Shown here: positions 25,601 to 34,874 of the stretch, piece by piece
How positions within the stretch are numbered: position 1 is the first letter of the stretch
Layout of the letters: each line of letters opens with the position of its first letter
Made by a program: the position numbers and the translations under genes
Assembly: GCF_051020765.1 (NCBI RefSeq)
Contig: NW_027469231.1
Coordinates: 265,372-329,371, forward strand
DNA length: 64,000 bases
Source of the DNA: Lasioglossum baleicum
Taxonomy: Eukaryota > Arthropoda > Insecta > Hymenoptera > Halictidae
Direction: 5' to 3'
Notes under the pieces: model-generated
The model's input: the letters and a program-made list of their open reading frames with translations, nothing else
Databases searched by the model: none
What the model was told of the DNA's origin: nothing

Positions 25601-27352
25601 TTGGTACACAATCTTCTAATTCGTACACGAATTGAAGGCCCCAGTCACTGACATGTATACTAATTAGCACTTCTGAACACGAAGTTATACTCTCGATACA
25701 GCTGGTAAGTCTTATTGGAAATTATGGCCGACGGAAAAAAGCGTGTCTTTATACATATTGTTTACGTTACACATCGGCTTGCATCACAACTTTAGTATCC
25801 ATACGGAGATATGGAGTGTCTATTTCCAATACTGTTCAGATCATTTACTCTAGGAATACCTGGTTTGATTCTCGGAAATATAAGATAGGTGAAGCTATTG
25901 ACTTAGACGTTTAACTCTCAAGGAAGTTTGTAAGGTTCTCCTACGATTGGACTTTCGATTTTGCCATGCATACATGAAAATAAAGTGCCCGTCTTATAAA
26001 ATGTATACTCATTAGTTTCCGTGATTACTATGCATAGCTCTCCCTACAGCAGGTTGGACTACTCGTAAGGTAAGACCTGCGGAAGAATGTTTGGTTCTAT
26101 ACGAATAGGTAATGATGTACAACGGTTTTACTATCGACGCTAATATACGAATTGTGATTTATGGTATCAATTACCAATACTGTGTATCGGATAGACTCAC
26201 TGAGTACCTGGTTTGACTCTCGGAATTTCAGGATATGTGAAGCTATTTACTTAGCCGTGCTACTCTAACAGAAGGTGGTAACGTTCTCAAACCATTAGAC
26301 CACCGATCTTGTAATTCATTAATGAAATCAAGGTGCTCATTACTCATTACACCCTCTGAACACAATGTAATATTTTAGTTACAGCGGGATAGTTTTTCAG
26401 AGGGTAAGATCATCGGTAATACGTGTGACTTTACAGCCGATGCTATTGTTCTCAATCAAATTGACGCTCTACTTTAATATGCAAACCCTGAATTGAAGTG
26501 TCTGCTACCAATACTGTTCAGCGGATTTACTCCAGGAATAACTGATACGATTCTCGGAATCGCACAGTAGGTGAAGCTATCGGAAGGATAGGTATTGGGT
26601 AAAAGGAATGACTTTATATCAATTGGTCATATTCTCCAACGGTTGGTCTCTCAACCTTAATATTCATGTTGTGATGTAAGCTGTCTTTTGCCAACACTGT
26701 TCAGTGGATCTACTTCCGCATTACCTGATATGGCTCTTCGAATCCCTGGATAGGTGATGCGATTGAGTTAGCCGATCGTAGCACACAGAAGGTGGTAACG
26801 TTCTCGAACGGTTCGACTCTCTACCTTCTGATTCCTGCTGGAAGTTAAGGTGACCGTCACTAAAATATAAACTATTTTGTAACTCTGATCGCGAAGGTAT
26901 ACTCTCGATGCAGCGGGTTAGTTCTTCGTAGGGTAAGGTCGTCGCTAAAACGATTGACGTTACTACAATTGGTAACGCTCTCAAACAATTTGACGCTCCA
27001 CATTAATATTCAAACTGCGAAATAAGGTGTCAACTCCCAATTCTGTTTAGAGGACTTGCTTCTCGGTTATCCTGGGTTGACTCTCGGAATCACGGGATAG
27101 GTGAAGTTATTCACTTGGCCGTTCCACTCTCAAAGGGGGCGGTAATGTTCATGATCAGCCTGTGTTCCGTTCTTCTTATGCATACACGAAATTGAGGTGC
27201 TCAAATGTCTACTAATTTGCTTCTCGCAACACGAAGTAATGCCCTGTATGTAGCGGGCTTGCTTCTCGGAAAGAATGGCCTACGGTAAAAAGTTAGACTG
27301 TATACGATTGGGTAAAGTTCTACAATGGCTTGACCTCCTGATATTATATTCG
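19668..27352 (-). repeat. Satellite A array, - orientation (about 22 units)
   Basis: The same 345-bp satellite read on the opposite strand. Landmarks appear reverse-complemented, for example GGTTTGACTCTCGGAATCAC, GATAGGTGAAGCTATTGACT and AACCGTGAATTAAGGTGTC. The strand changes at about 19667, in a stretch that could belong to either orientation (around CATTTACT). Units are diverged. One deletion near 26580 joins the second half of one unit to the first half of another. The right end leads into satellite B through a short transition at about 27340-27358. Confidence 0.93.
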
Positions 27353-27357
27353 ATCAA

Positions 27358-28444
27358 TGAATGATGTACGGCAGATCGCGCAACATTACTGTTTGGTCTC
27401 CGTTAATATCTCAATACATGATTTTGAACCGCAAGCAATTCCTTCTCATTTTTATATTTATATACAAATACTGCAATTTACTGTTATGTTCATTACAATT
27501 TTTTTCGAAATTCTTAGTTCTATAGTTCCATTGTTAGTTAAAAAAATTGCATACCTGAATACAAGTGTCTTTGGAACTAGTTCAGTGCACGTTTAAGACA
27601 TTATTTTGTTAAACTTATTGTTATTTTACACGATTGTCTGTACACGTACCTACGCTTCCGGAGCGACACGAGTGGACGGGAGTTGCAGTGGCCTTCGGTA
27701 TGTCGGAACAGCACTGCAGGATGGTCTTCGTCAATTTCGTTAACTCTGATTTGGTTCCGTATGGATTTCATCCCAGTCTCCCATTTATATATGCATCCTG
27801 CAATTGTCTCTTCGGGTATCTTCTATTTCTTCCATAATTTGCAGTTCGTAATTTGAAAAACTTGTATTTCTCAGTAAAGGTGTTCCTGAAAATAGTTTAG
27901 TGTACGATTACAACATTATTTTGTTTTATTTATGGTTATTGTACATGATTGTCTATATATGTTCCTACGCTACCAGAGCGACACGCCTAGATCGACAAGT
28001 AGTTGCGTACGGTGGATAGACGCGAGACTGCAATATGGTATTGGTTAACTTCTATAGCTCTGATATTGTACTGTTTGCACTCCTTCGCGGTTTCCAATTT
28101 ATTTCGACGTATTGTCATGTACTTCTATAATATTTTCGATTCTTTTCAAAATTTCAAATGTTTAACATCAGAAATAGTATTTTATAGGAACAGTGTCCTT
28201 GGAAATAGATGAGTGCACGTTTTTGATAATATTTTGTTATATTTACTGTTATTACATACGTTTGCCTCTATGAGAAAGACACGGCTTTAGTGGCTTTGCA
28301 GTTGCGTACGGCAGAACGGAGCGACACTACTGGATGGTCTTCGATAATGTTTTTAACCTTGATATTGCACAGTAAGAATTTTTTCCCAGTTTTTCATTTC
28401 TTTGTACATACCGTAAGTTACTGCTGTAATATTTTCACTTCTCC
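27358..28444 (+). repeat. Satellite B array, + orientation, copy 1 (about 3.5 units)
   Basis: AT-rich satellite unrelated to A. Per-unit landmarks are TGTATACGTACCTACGCT, CGGAGCGACAC (twice per unit), GGTCTTCGTTAATTTC, CATACTGTAATTTACTGTTA and TTAGTTGAGTGTACGTTTAT. Successive GTACCTACGCT boxes at 27646 and 27961 give a 315-bp period. The segment begins at an A/B boundary that recurs at about 40700 (inverted) and about 58080, and ends at a B+/B- strand switch that recurs at about 37461 and 59755. It is not coding: the open frames here are fragments of the repeat read in a chance frame. Confidence 0.93.
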
Positions 28445-28975
28445 GAAAAAATACAATTTCTGAAAAAAAAAATTGGAGGATTCGAATATAACCGGAAATA
28501 TCATAACAGTAGGTCACAGAATGTAGGAATAAATAGTTAATATCGAAAGAATGCATTCGGCACAATATCAGGGTTAGAGAAATTAACGACGATAATACAG
28601 TAGGGGCGGACCGATATGCGGAACGCAACAGCAAGAACATAACAGGCTCGTCGCACAGGAAGCGTCGGTATGTACACAGACAGTCATATAAAATAACAAT
28701 AAGTTTAACAGAATAATGTCATAAACGAATACTCGATTAATTCCAAAGACACAATTATTGGGAAATACAATTCCTTAAAAAAAAAATTGAAAATTACGAA
28801 AAAAAAATCGAAAATATCACAACAGTAAATTGCAATATCTATAAATATATAGAAAACTGTGACAGAATGCATATGGTACAAAATCAAGAATAAGGAATTG
28901 ACTGAAATCATACAGTAATGCCGCTTCGAGCTGCAGTGTACATCTGGAAGACCTCGATATATCTTCATCGAAGCT
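28445..28975 (-). repeat. Satellite B array, - orientation, copy 1, truncated (about 1.7 units)
   Basis: Reverse-complement B units follow the strand switch at about 28445. The unit at 28700-28960 shares rare variants with the unit at 61890-62125, such as a GGATTAACTGAAACCATACA-like segment (here GGAATTGACTGAAATCATACA with differences) followed by ATGCCGCTTCGAGCTGC. The array then breaks off inside a unit at about 28960-28985 and satellite A resumes. The two other copies of this block instead end at the junction seen at 34875 and 62653. A secondary deletion is the simplest reading. Confidence 0.9.
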
Positions 28976-28984
28976 GTGATAGCA

Positions 28985-30592
28985 TGAGTATAAGCAGGTA
29001 TTCCGGCCTTAAATCCGCTGATCAATATTGGTATCAGACATATTAATTCGCTGGTTGAATATTATTGTAGAGCATCAAACTGTTTGGGTGCGTTGCCACT
29101 TTGTTAAAAGTCGAACGTTTTTCTGGAGACCTTACACTCCGAAAGCCTAACCAGCTGTATCGATGGTATAACTCCGTGTTCAGAGGAACAAATTAGTAGA
29201 CATTCTAGCGACTCGCACCTTAGTTTCATGTATGAGTAAGGTGATAGTGGGTCAAACCATTCTAGAGCTTTACCACGTTCTCTGATAGTGGGATGTCTAT
29301 GACAATAGCTTCTGCTTTCCTCTCATTCCGAGAGCTGAACCAGGTATTCGGGTAATCAATCCTCTGAACAGTATTAACAATACTAATTTGCAATACTATG
29401 TTCGCCAAGCCGTTTGAGACCCTTACCAATTGGTATAGGGACGAAAATTTTACCGAGGGCATTACTTTCCGAGAAGCATATGCCGCTGTAGGGCGTGTCT
29501 TGCATAGTGTTAGTGGAATCAAATTATTAGACATTTGAGCAGATGAACACCATATTTTCGTGTATGTACAGCAAAATCGAGACACAAGCTGATCGAGATC
29601 GTTACCACCAGCTTTGAGGGACGCACAGGTGCGTCCATAGCATCACCTATCCTGTGGTTCCGTAATTGAAGCGAGGTATCCCAGAAGTAAGTGCGCTGAA
29701 CAGGATTGGCAAAACGCACCTAAATTCGCGGTATGAATCTTAAAGTGCAATGTCAATCAGTTGTAGAACGTTATATATACGTATAGGGTCAAACGTTTTA
29801 CCGAAGGCCTTACCTTCCGAGGACCAAATCCGCTGTATCGAGAGTATAACATCGTGTTGAACGATGCAAGTAAGTATACATCTTAGTGACGTCACCATTA
29901 AATTCATGTATGAAGTGAAGTTCTAGGGTCAAGACGCTCGAGAACGTTGCACACCTTCTGTAAGAGACGAACGGCTAAGTCAGTAGCTTCACCTGTACTG
30001 TGATTCAGAGAGCCAAACCAGGTATTCCGCTCGTAAATCCAATGAACAGTGTGGTCAACCGACGCCATAATTCACGGCTTGGGTATTAAAACGGAGCGTC
30101 AAGCCGTTCGAGAACGATAGCAATTAGTATAACGTCATTATTCTTACAGATTACCTTACCGTCCGAGATCCGATCGCGCCGTATCGAGTGTCTTGCTTAT
30201 TGTTCGCAGAAACAAATTAGTCGACACGTTGGCAGACGGACACCACATTTCATGAATAAATATAAAAATCGACAGCAAAGCCGTTGGAGAACGACACCGT
30301 CATTTTTAGACACTAACGGCGATGTGAATGGTTTCACATATCTAGTGATTCCGACTGTCAGGCCAGGTATCCAGTCAGTAAATCTGCTGAACGGTATTAG
30401 CAAACAACACCTTATTCCACGGCTTGAATATTAAAGTAGGGTGTCAAGCCGTTTGAGAACGATACCGATTTGTACAAAGTCAAACATTTTCCGGAGGCAT
30501 TTACGTCAGCGAATCTGAACAACCCCATCGAGACTATAACTTCGGGATTTGAGAATGAAAAAAGTATTAATTTCAGTGACGGGCACATTAAC
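28985..30592 (+). repeat. Satellite A array, + orientation (about 4.7 units), left flank of the R1-like remnant
   Basis: Diverged A units restart in mid-unit at the AGGTATTCCGG landmark (about 28999). A deletion derivative near 29365-29400 has a duplicated CAATACT motif. The array ends just after a GTGACGGGCACATTAA landmark at about 30592, where GC-rich retrotransposon sequence starts abruptly. Confidence 0.92.
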
Positions 30593-30969
30593 CGTATCGC
30601 GTCGTGTTAGGCAGAGTGAGACGGTGGGCTCCTCCGCTTACGGAGAGCATGGAGCCTGCTTTCGCGAAGCGGGCCTTCAACGCCCTATTCCCCGCGTCAC
30701 CTGGGAAGGTGATGACAGCGGAGGAGGCCCCGACGACGCGATGCGAAGTCGGATGGACAGATGACCGTGGGGTAACATCCGAGGAGCTGAGCCAAGCGAT
30801 ACGGGAAATTGGAGCGAGAGCCAAGGCGCCGGGACGGGACCCCTGGACGCGCCTGGGTCCTCGAGTCGAGTAGGGACCCTCTTCACACTGTGCGTCCGGG
30901 AGTGCAAGTTTCCGGAGTGCTACAAGAGGGCCAAGGCGGTGCTACTGCCGGAGGTGGGCAGGTCCCAGT

Positions 30970-31445
30970 AGCCCCCGCGGCGTACAGGCCGATCTGCCTG
31001 TTGGACGAGGGTGGGATGCTCTTCGGGATGGAGGTAGCTAGGGGGCTGAGGGACCACCTCTCGGGAGCTGGTCCGGATCTGGATGACCGACAGTTCGGTT
31101 TCCAGCAGGGGCGGTCGTCCGTCGGCGCAGTTCAGCGCGTCAGGTCCGTGTCGGAGGCGGTCGTCCAACAGGGCGGGGTGATGTTGGCCGTTAGTTTCGA
31201 AAACGGCAACGCGTTTAATCCCCTGCCCTGGACTGCCGTCAGGGTGGCGTTGGAGCGGCACGAGGTGCCCCAGTACATGGCGGCGGTTGTCTGAGACTAC
31301 CTGTCCAACAGGCGCTTACAATATCCCGGGAGGGAAGGTACTGTGCGCAGAGAGATGCGCTGCGGGGTCCCACAGGGGTCGGTACTGGGTCCGATCCTGT
31401 GGAACTAAGCGTTCGATACAGTGCTGCATGGCTCGATCCCCGAAG
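30970..31445 (+). pseudogene. RT fingers/palm remnant with altered motif A
   Basis: This is the longest recognisable RT block before the YADD box. In order: AYRPICLLDE, then QFGFQQGRSS, then the palm motif A region AVSFENGNAFNPLPW, then (after a stop at 31292) YLSNRRLQYPGR and CGVPQGSVLGPILWN. In R1-type RTs motif A carries a catalytic Asp. Here the codon at 31199-31201 (GAA) gives Glu at that place, so even without the stops the catalytic metal site would be altered. A second stop at 31406 follows the GPILWN segment. Motif identities are from known family patterns; the residue calls are read directly from the sequence. Confidence 0.85.
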
Positions 31446-31447
31446 GG

Positions 31448-31905
31448 TGAGTGTTACTTGCTACGCGGATGACACCCTCGTCACGGCGAGCGGTCGCGAG
31501 TACGGGAGGACGACCCTGCTCGCCGAACTGGGAGTGGCCATAGTGGTCAAGGCCATAGAACGCTTGGGATTCCGCGTCTCGCCGGAGAAGACCCAGGCGA
31601 TCTGGTTCCTCGGCGGGACGAAGCAGGTAGCACCGTCGGGCAACGTACGAAGAGGATCGGTCTACGTGGGTGGAAAGGCAGTCCATATCCGGGATACGAT
31701 GAAGTATCTCGGCCTCCTGCTGGACGGCCGATGGACCTTCGAGGACCACTTCGAGCAGCTCGCCCCTCGCCTCGAACAGACGGGTGTGGCACTGTGCCGG
31801 CATCTCCCGAACATCGGAGGGCCGGACGAGAGAGTGCGCCGCCTGTACTCCGGGGTCATCCGTTCGATGCCCTTGTACGGAGCCCCGGTATGGGCGCGGA
31901 ACTGA
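31448..31905 (+). pseudogene. RT motif C (YADD) to thumb remnant
   Basis: This frame-1 block begins just after a frameshift at about 31445. It holds CYADDTLVTASG with the YADD codons at 31462-31473, then LGFRVSPEKTQAIWF (motif D/E region), MKYLGLLLDGRW and LYGAPVWA. It ends at a TGA at 31903-31905. The two Asp of YADD are intact, unlike motif A. Order and spacing match the RT-to-thumb part of R1-group ORF2. It is the best-preserved piece of the element and the most useful query for classification. Confidence 0.87.
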
Positions 31906-32164
31906 TGGCCAGCCGCAAAAGCTGTGCCAGACTCGCTAGCGCCTGACGCAGACTGACCATCAGGGTGGTGAGGGGGTATCGTACCGTCTCACACGAGGCG
32001 GTCTCCGTACTGGCGGGCCTCCTGCCGCTGGATCTGCTGGCGGGAATGGAGGCCAGAACTTACGACATCGTGCGTCGTCGACCGAGCGGGCTCCCGAGTC
32101 GAGGACCGGTGGAAGCGGATAACATCACGAAGGATATCCGACGGGACGGTTTGGATGATTGGAG

Positions 32165-32613
32165 ACGGAGGCAAAGCCGACAGGCGAGCCTCCGCCATCG
32201 TCCCGGTCCTAGACGCCTGGAAGAAGAGTGGGGGCAGGCGGACATTCCGCCTCACGCAGGTGCTCTCCGGACACCGGTGGTTCGGAGAGTATCTCAGCAA
32301 GGTCGGGCGAGAGGTTACGCCAGGGTGTTGATTCTGCGACGCGGAGGTGGACTCCGCGCAGCACACCCTGGAGGACTGTCCGGCCTGGACAGTTGAAAAA
32401 CGGGCACTGCAGAGTGTTGTATGTTGGGACCACTCGCCCTTCGCCATCGTGCTTAACATGGTGGAGCCCGAGAGAAATTGGCGAGCTGAGGCCTCCTTCT
32501 GCAAGCAGGTGATGCTGCAGAAGGAAGCAGCGGAGCGTGGCCGGGCAGGAGGAGCCCGGGCCCGCTCTGGCTCCGGAAGGCGGTTCCGGCGAGCGCGACG
32601 CAGGCTCGCCTGA
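32165..32613 (+). pseudogene. ORF2 C-terminus with CCHC zinc knuckle interrupted by a stop
   Basis: Frame 1 reads TFRLTQVLSGH, then GEYLSKVGREVTPGC, a TGA at 32329-32331, then FCDAEVDSAQHTLEDCPAW. Ignoring the stop, the Cys/His spacing is C-x2-C-x8-H-x4-C (codons at 32326, 32335, 32362, 32377), the C-terminal knuckle of R1-type ORF2 proteins, thought to bind template RNA or target DNA. A conserved tail (QVMLQKEAAERGR) follows, then a basic Arg-rich end and a TGA at 32611-32613. The TGA sits between the first two Cys, where a tryptophan or another residue probably once stood. Confidence 0.84.
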
Positions 32614-33022
32614 GCGCGCGCCGGACGTTAGTCCCACGTGGTCGGATAACGTCCGGGGAAGAGCCCCTGCCGGTCGAGGCTGTCCCTGTCCTTTGCATTC
32701 CCGTCGCCAATGGGGATCGCGGGGTGGTTGGTTGAGGGACCGACCTCTCGGGGATCGCGATCCAAGGTGGTGTCGGTGTCGCACTGTGGTCCACGCGGCA
32801 CTGGCGAAGAGCCAAGAGCTAGAAACGCAACGCGCGAAGAAGATCTCAGCAAGGTGAGCGGTGGGGAAGTGCCGGACGGCTTCCGTGCCTGACGCTTCAA
32901 TTCCCGGCGCTCCTCTTAGCGGAGACGGCGGACCACCGCGGGGGTTTAGTCGGAACGAATCCGACAGACTCCCGGCCCCTCCCTCAGGGGGCCGGGACAT
33001 CTTCTGAAGATTCCCCCGCATC
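32614..33022 (+). other. 3' UTR of the R1-like element with two hairpins
   Basis: GC-rich non-coding sequence from the ORF2 stop to the A-tail. Two perfect inverted repeats stand out. GTCGGA (32949-32954) pairs with TCCGAC (32960-32965) across a 5-nt loop. CCCGGCCCC (32971-32979) pairs with GGGGCCGGG (32988-32996) across an 8-nt loop. Such stem-loops just upstream of the tail are candidates for recognition by the element's own RT; that role is inference. An open frame of 281 codons on the opposite strand (32209-33054) is a GC-rich shadow. Confidence 0.75.
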
Positions 33023-33038
33023 AAAAAACAAAAAAAAA
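33023..33038 (+). other. A-rich 3' tail of the retrotransposon
   Basis: A6-C-A9 run directly after CCCCCGCATC and directly before minus-strand satellite A (GCTGTGCCGCTCTCAATG). It fixes the element's 3' end and orientation. Confidence 0.85.
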
Positions 33039-34874
33039 GCTGTGCCGCTCTCAATGAAGGTGGCTATGTTCCCGAATGGCATGCCCTCGATATTCCTATA
33101 TATGCATGAAGGTAGTGTATCCGACTGCTAAAGTGTATAATAATTTGAAAACGTGAAAACAAAAGAACACAATCGCTGCAATGGATTGCGTTCTCGGAAG
33201 GTAACGTATTCGGTGAAAGAAATGGCTTAATACGAATTGTTAATTTTAACCGACACTACGATTCTATAGTTTAATGTTCAAACCGTGAATTATGGTGTCG
33301 ATTGCTAATGCGGTTCAGCGGATTAACTCCTGGAATTTCAGGCTTGACTCTCGGAGTCACAAGGGTAGGTGAAGCTATTGACACGCAATTCAGTTATGCT
33401 AGAACGTGTCAACGATCTCGAACGGTTTGACACCCGATATTCTAATGCATACATGAAATTAAGTTGCCCATCACTTAAATATAAAATAATTTCTTTCTCG
33501 GAAAACGAAGTTATACTCTCGATCCAGCAGGTGAGGTTCGCGGAAGGTAAGCCCTATGGATAAACGTTTGACTTTATAGCAATTGGACGCGTTCTACAAC
33601 GGTTCTACGGTCTGCATTAACATTCAAACTGTGAACTGATGTATCTATTACCAATACTCTTCAGCGGATATACCCCCGTGTAGCAGATTTGTCTATCGTA
33701 ACCACAGGATATCTAATGCTATTGACTTAACTGATCGACTAGCGAAGAATGTGGTATCGTTCTGTATCGGACTGACCCTCGATCTTCTACTTCATACATG
33801 GAATTAAGGCGCCCGTCACTAAAATGTATACTATTGTGCTTCTCTAAACACGAGGCTATACTCTCGATGAGGAAGGTGCGGATCGCGGAAGGTAAGACCT
33901 TCGGTAAGAAGTTTGAATCTGTACCAATAGATATAATTCTACAACGGTTTGACGGTGTACTTTAATATTTATACCGTGAAACAGGGTGTCTAGTGCCAAT
34001 ATTGTAGAGCAGCTTTACTCCTCGAATACCTCATTTGCCGATCGGAAATCATAGGATAGGTGACGCTACTGACGTAGACGATCGATTATCAAAGGAGGTG
34101 ATAAAGTTCGCAAACGGATTGACTCCCGATCATATAATTCATATATGAAGTTAAAGTGCCCGTCATTAAAATCTCTTGCAACTTTATCCACTATACACGA
34201 TGTTATACTATCGATACAGCAGGTTAGCATCTCGGGTGGTAAGGCCTTCTGTAAAAAGTTTGACTCTATATAAATAGGTAACGATCTACAACGGTATGAC
34301 GGTCTGCTTTAATATTCATACCGTGTATTAATTTGTCCATTGCCAACGCTGTTCAGCAGATTTCCTCCCTGAATACCCGGGTGGACTGTCGGAAACGCAG
34401 GACAGGTGAAGCTATTAATATAGCCGTTTGTCTCTTACAGAAGGTGGCAACATTCTTTAGCGTATAGACCCTCGATTTTCCTATTCATACAGGCGATTAC
34501 GGTGTACGTCACTGAAATACATACTAATTTGTATCTCTGAACTAGTAGTTATTATATCGATACAACGGGTTAAGTTAGCGATGAATAAATGCCCTCTGTG
34601 GACAGATTCACTCACTACGTATTGGTAAACTTCTACTACTGTTTGACTCTGTACATTGCCAATACTATTGCGAATACTGTTCAGCGGATTTACGTCCGGA
34701 ATACCTGACATGACACTCGAAATCGCAGGATGGGTGAAGTTATTGACTTTTCCGTTCGTCTCTGAAATAAGATGGTAACGTTCTCGAAAGGTTTGACGTT
34801 CGGCCTTCTAATGCACACATGAAGTTAAGGTACCCGTCACTAAACTGGAGACTCATTTCTATATCTGAACATGA
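33039..34874 (-). repeat. Satellite A array, - orientation (about 5.3 units), right flank of the R1-like remnant
   Basis: Minus-strand A units begin in the second half-unit directly after the A-tail. The first 220 bp (33041-33260) share uncommon variants with 20411-20640, including CAATATTCCTATATA-like text (here CGATATTCCTATATATGCAT), an A-rich segment near the usual AATTTG landmark, and CACAATCGCTGCA. A deletion derivative at 34653-34690 has a doubled CCAATACT motif, also seen at 43270 and 54497. The last 190 bp match 62654-62840 on the other strand. Confidence 0.92.

Larger units (their letters stand above)
30640..32613 (+). pseudogene. ORF2 remnant: reverse transcriptase to C-terminal zinc knuckle, broken
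   Basis: Homology runs through all three forward frames. Frame order: frame 1 at about 30640-30830; frame 2 briefly (GTPGRAWVLES); frame 3 at about 30873-30968 (LFTLCVRECKFPECYKRAK); frame 2 at about 30970-31445; frame 1 at about 31448-31905; frame 3 at about 31910-32150; frame 1 at about 32165-32613. In-frame stops lie at 31292-31294, 31406-31408, 31903-31905, 31944-31946 and 32329-32331. An intact element would encode an ORF2 protein with endonuclease and RT that copies its own RNA into chromosomal nicks. This copy cannot encode it. The frame changes at the ends of homologous blocks show decay in place rather than a chance open frame. Confidence 0.87.
30593..33038 (+). mobile_element. R1-clade-like non-LTR retrotransposon, 5'-truncated and inactive
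   Basis: A GC-rich island of about 2.45 kb within AT-richer satellite. It contains a broken ORF2 from just upstream of the reverse transcriptase to a C-terminal CCHC knuckle, a 3' UTR of about 0.4 kb with two hairpins, and an A-rich tail at 33023-33038. No ORF1 and no endonuclease domain remain, so the 5' end is lost, as is common for target-primed reverse transcription. I recognise the family from AYRPICLLDE, the NAFN box, CGVPQGSVLGPILWN, CYADDTLV, the YGAPVWA segment, GYRTVSHEA, and the C-terminal knuckle followed by QVMLQKEAAERGR. These suit R1 and related insect elements. There is no clear target-site duplication: the left flank is A+ and the right flank A-. An alternative is another R1-group lineage; a database search would settle which. 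Confidence 0.88.

Noticed and set aside
30593..33038. LTR retrotransposon or endogenous retrovirus
   Set aside because: No long terminal repeats, protease, RNase H or integrase. A YADD-type RT with a C-terminal CCHC knuckle and A-tail fits a non-LTR element.
30580..33050. Target-site duplication around the R1-like element
   Set aside because: The 5' flank (GACGGGCACATTAA) and 3' flank (GCTGTGCCGCTCTC) share no direct repeat and come from opposite strands of satellite A.
32209..33054. 281-codon open frame on the minus strand across the retrotransposon 3' end
   Set aside because: It is antisense to ORF2 and the 3' UTR, in GC-rich sequence where stops are rare, and runs into the A-tail and satellite. 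No recognisable domain.
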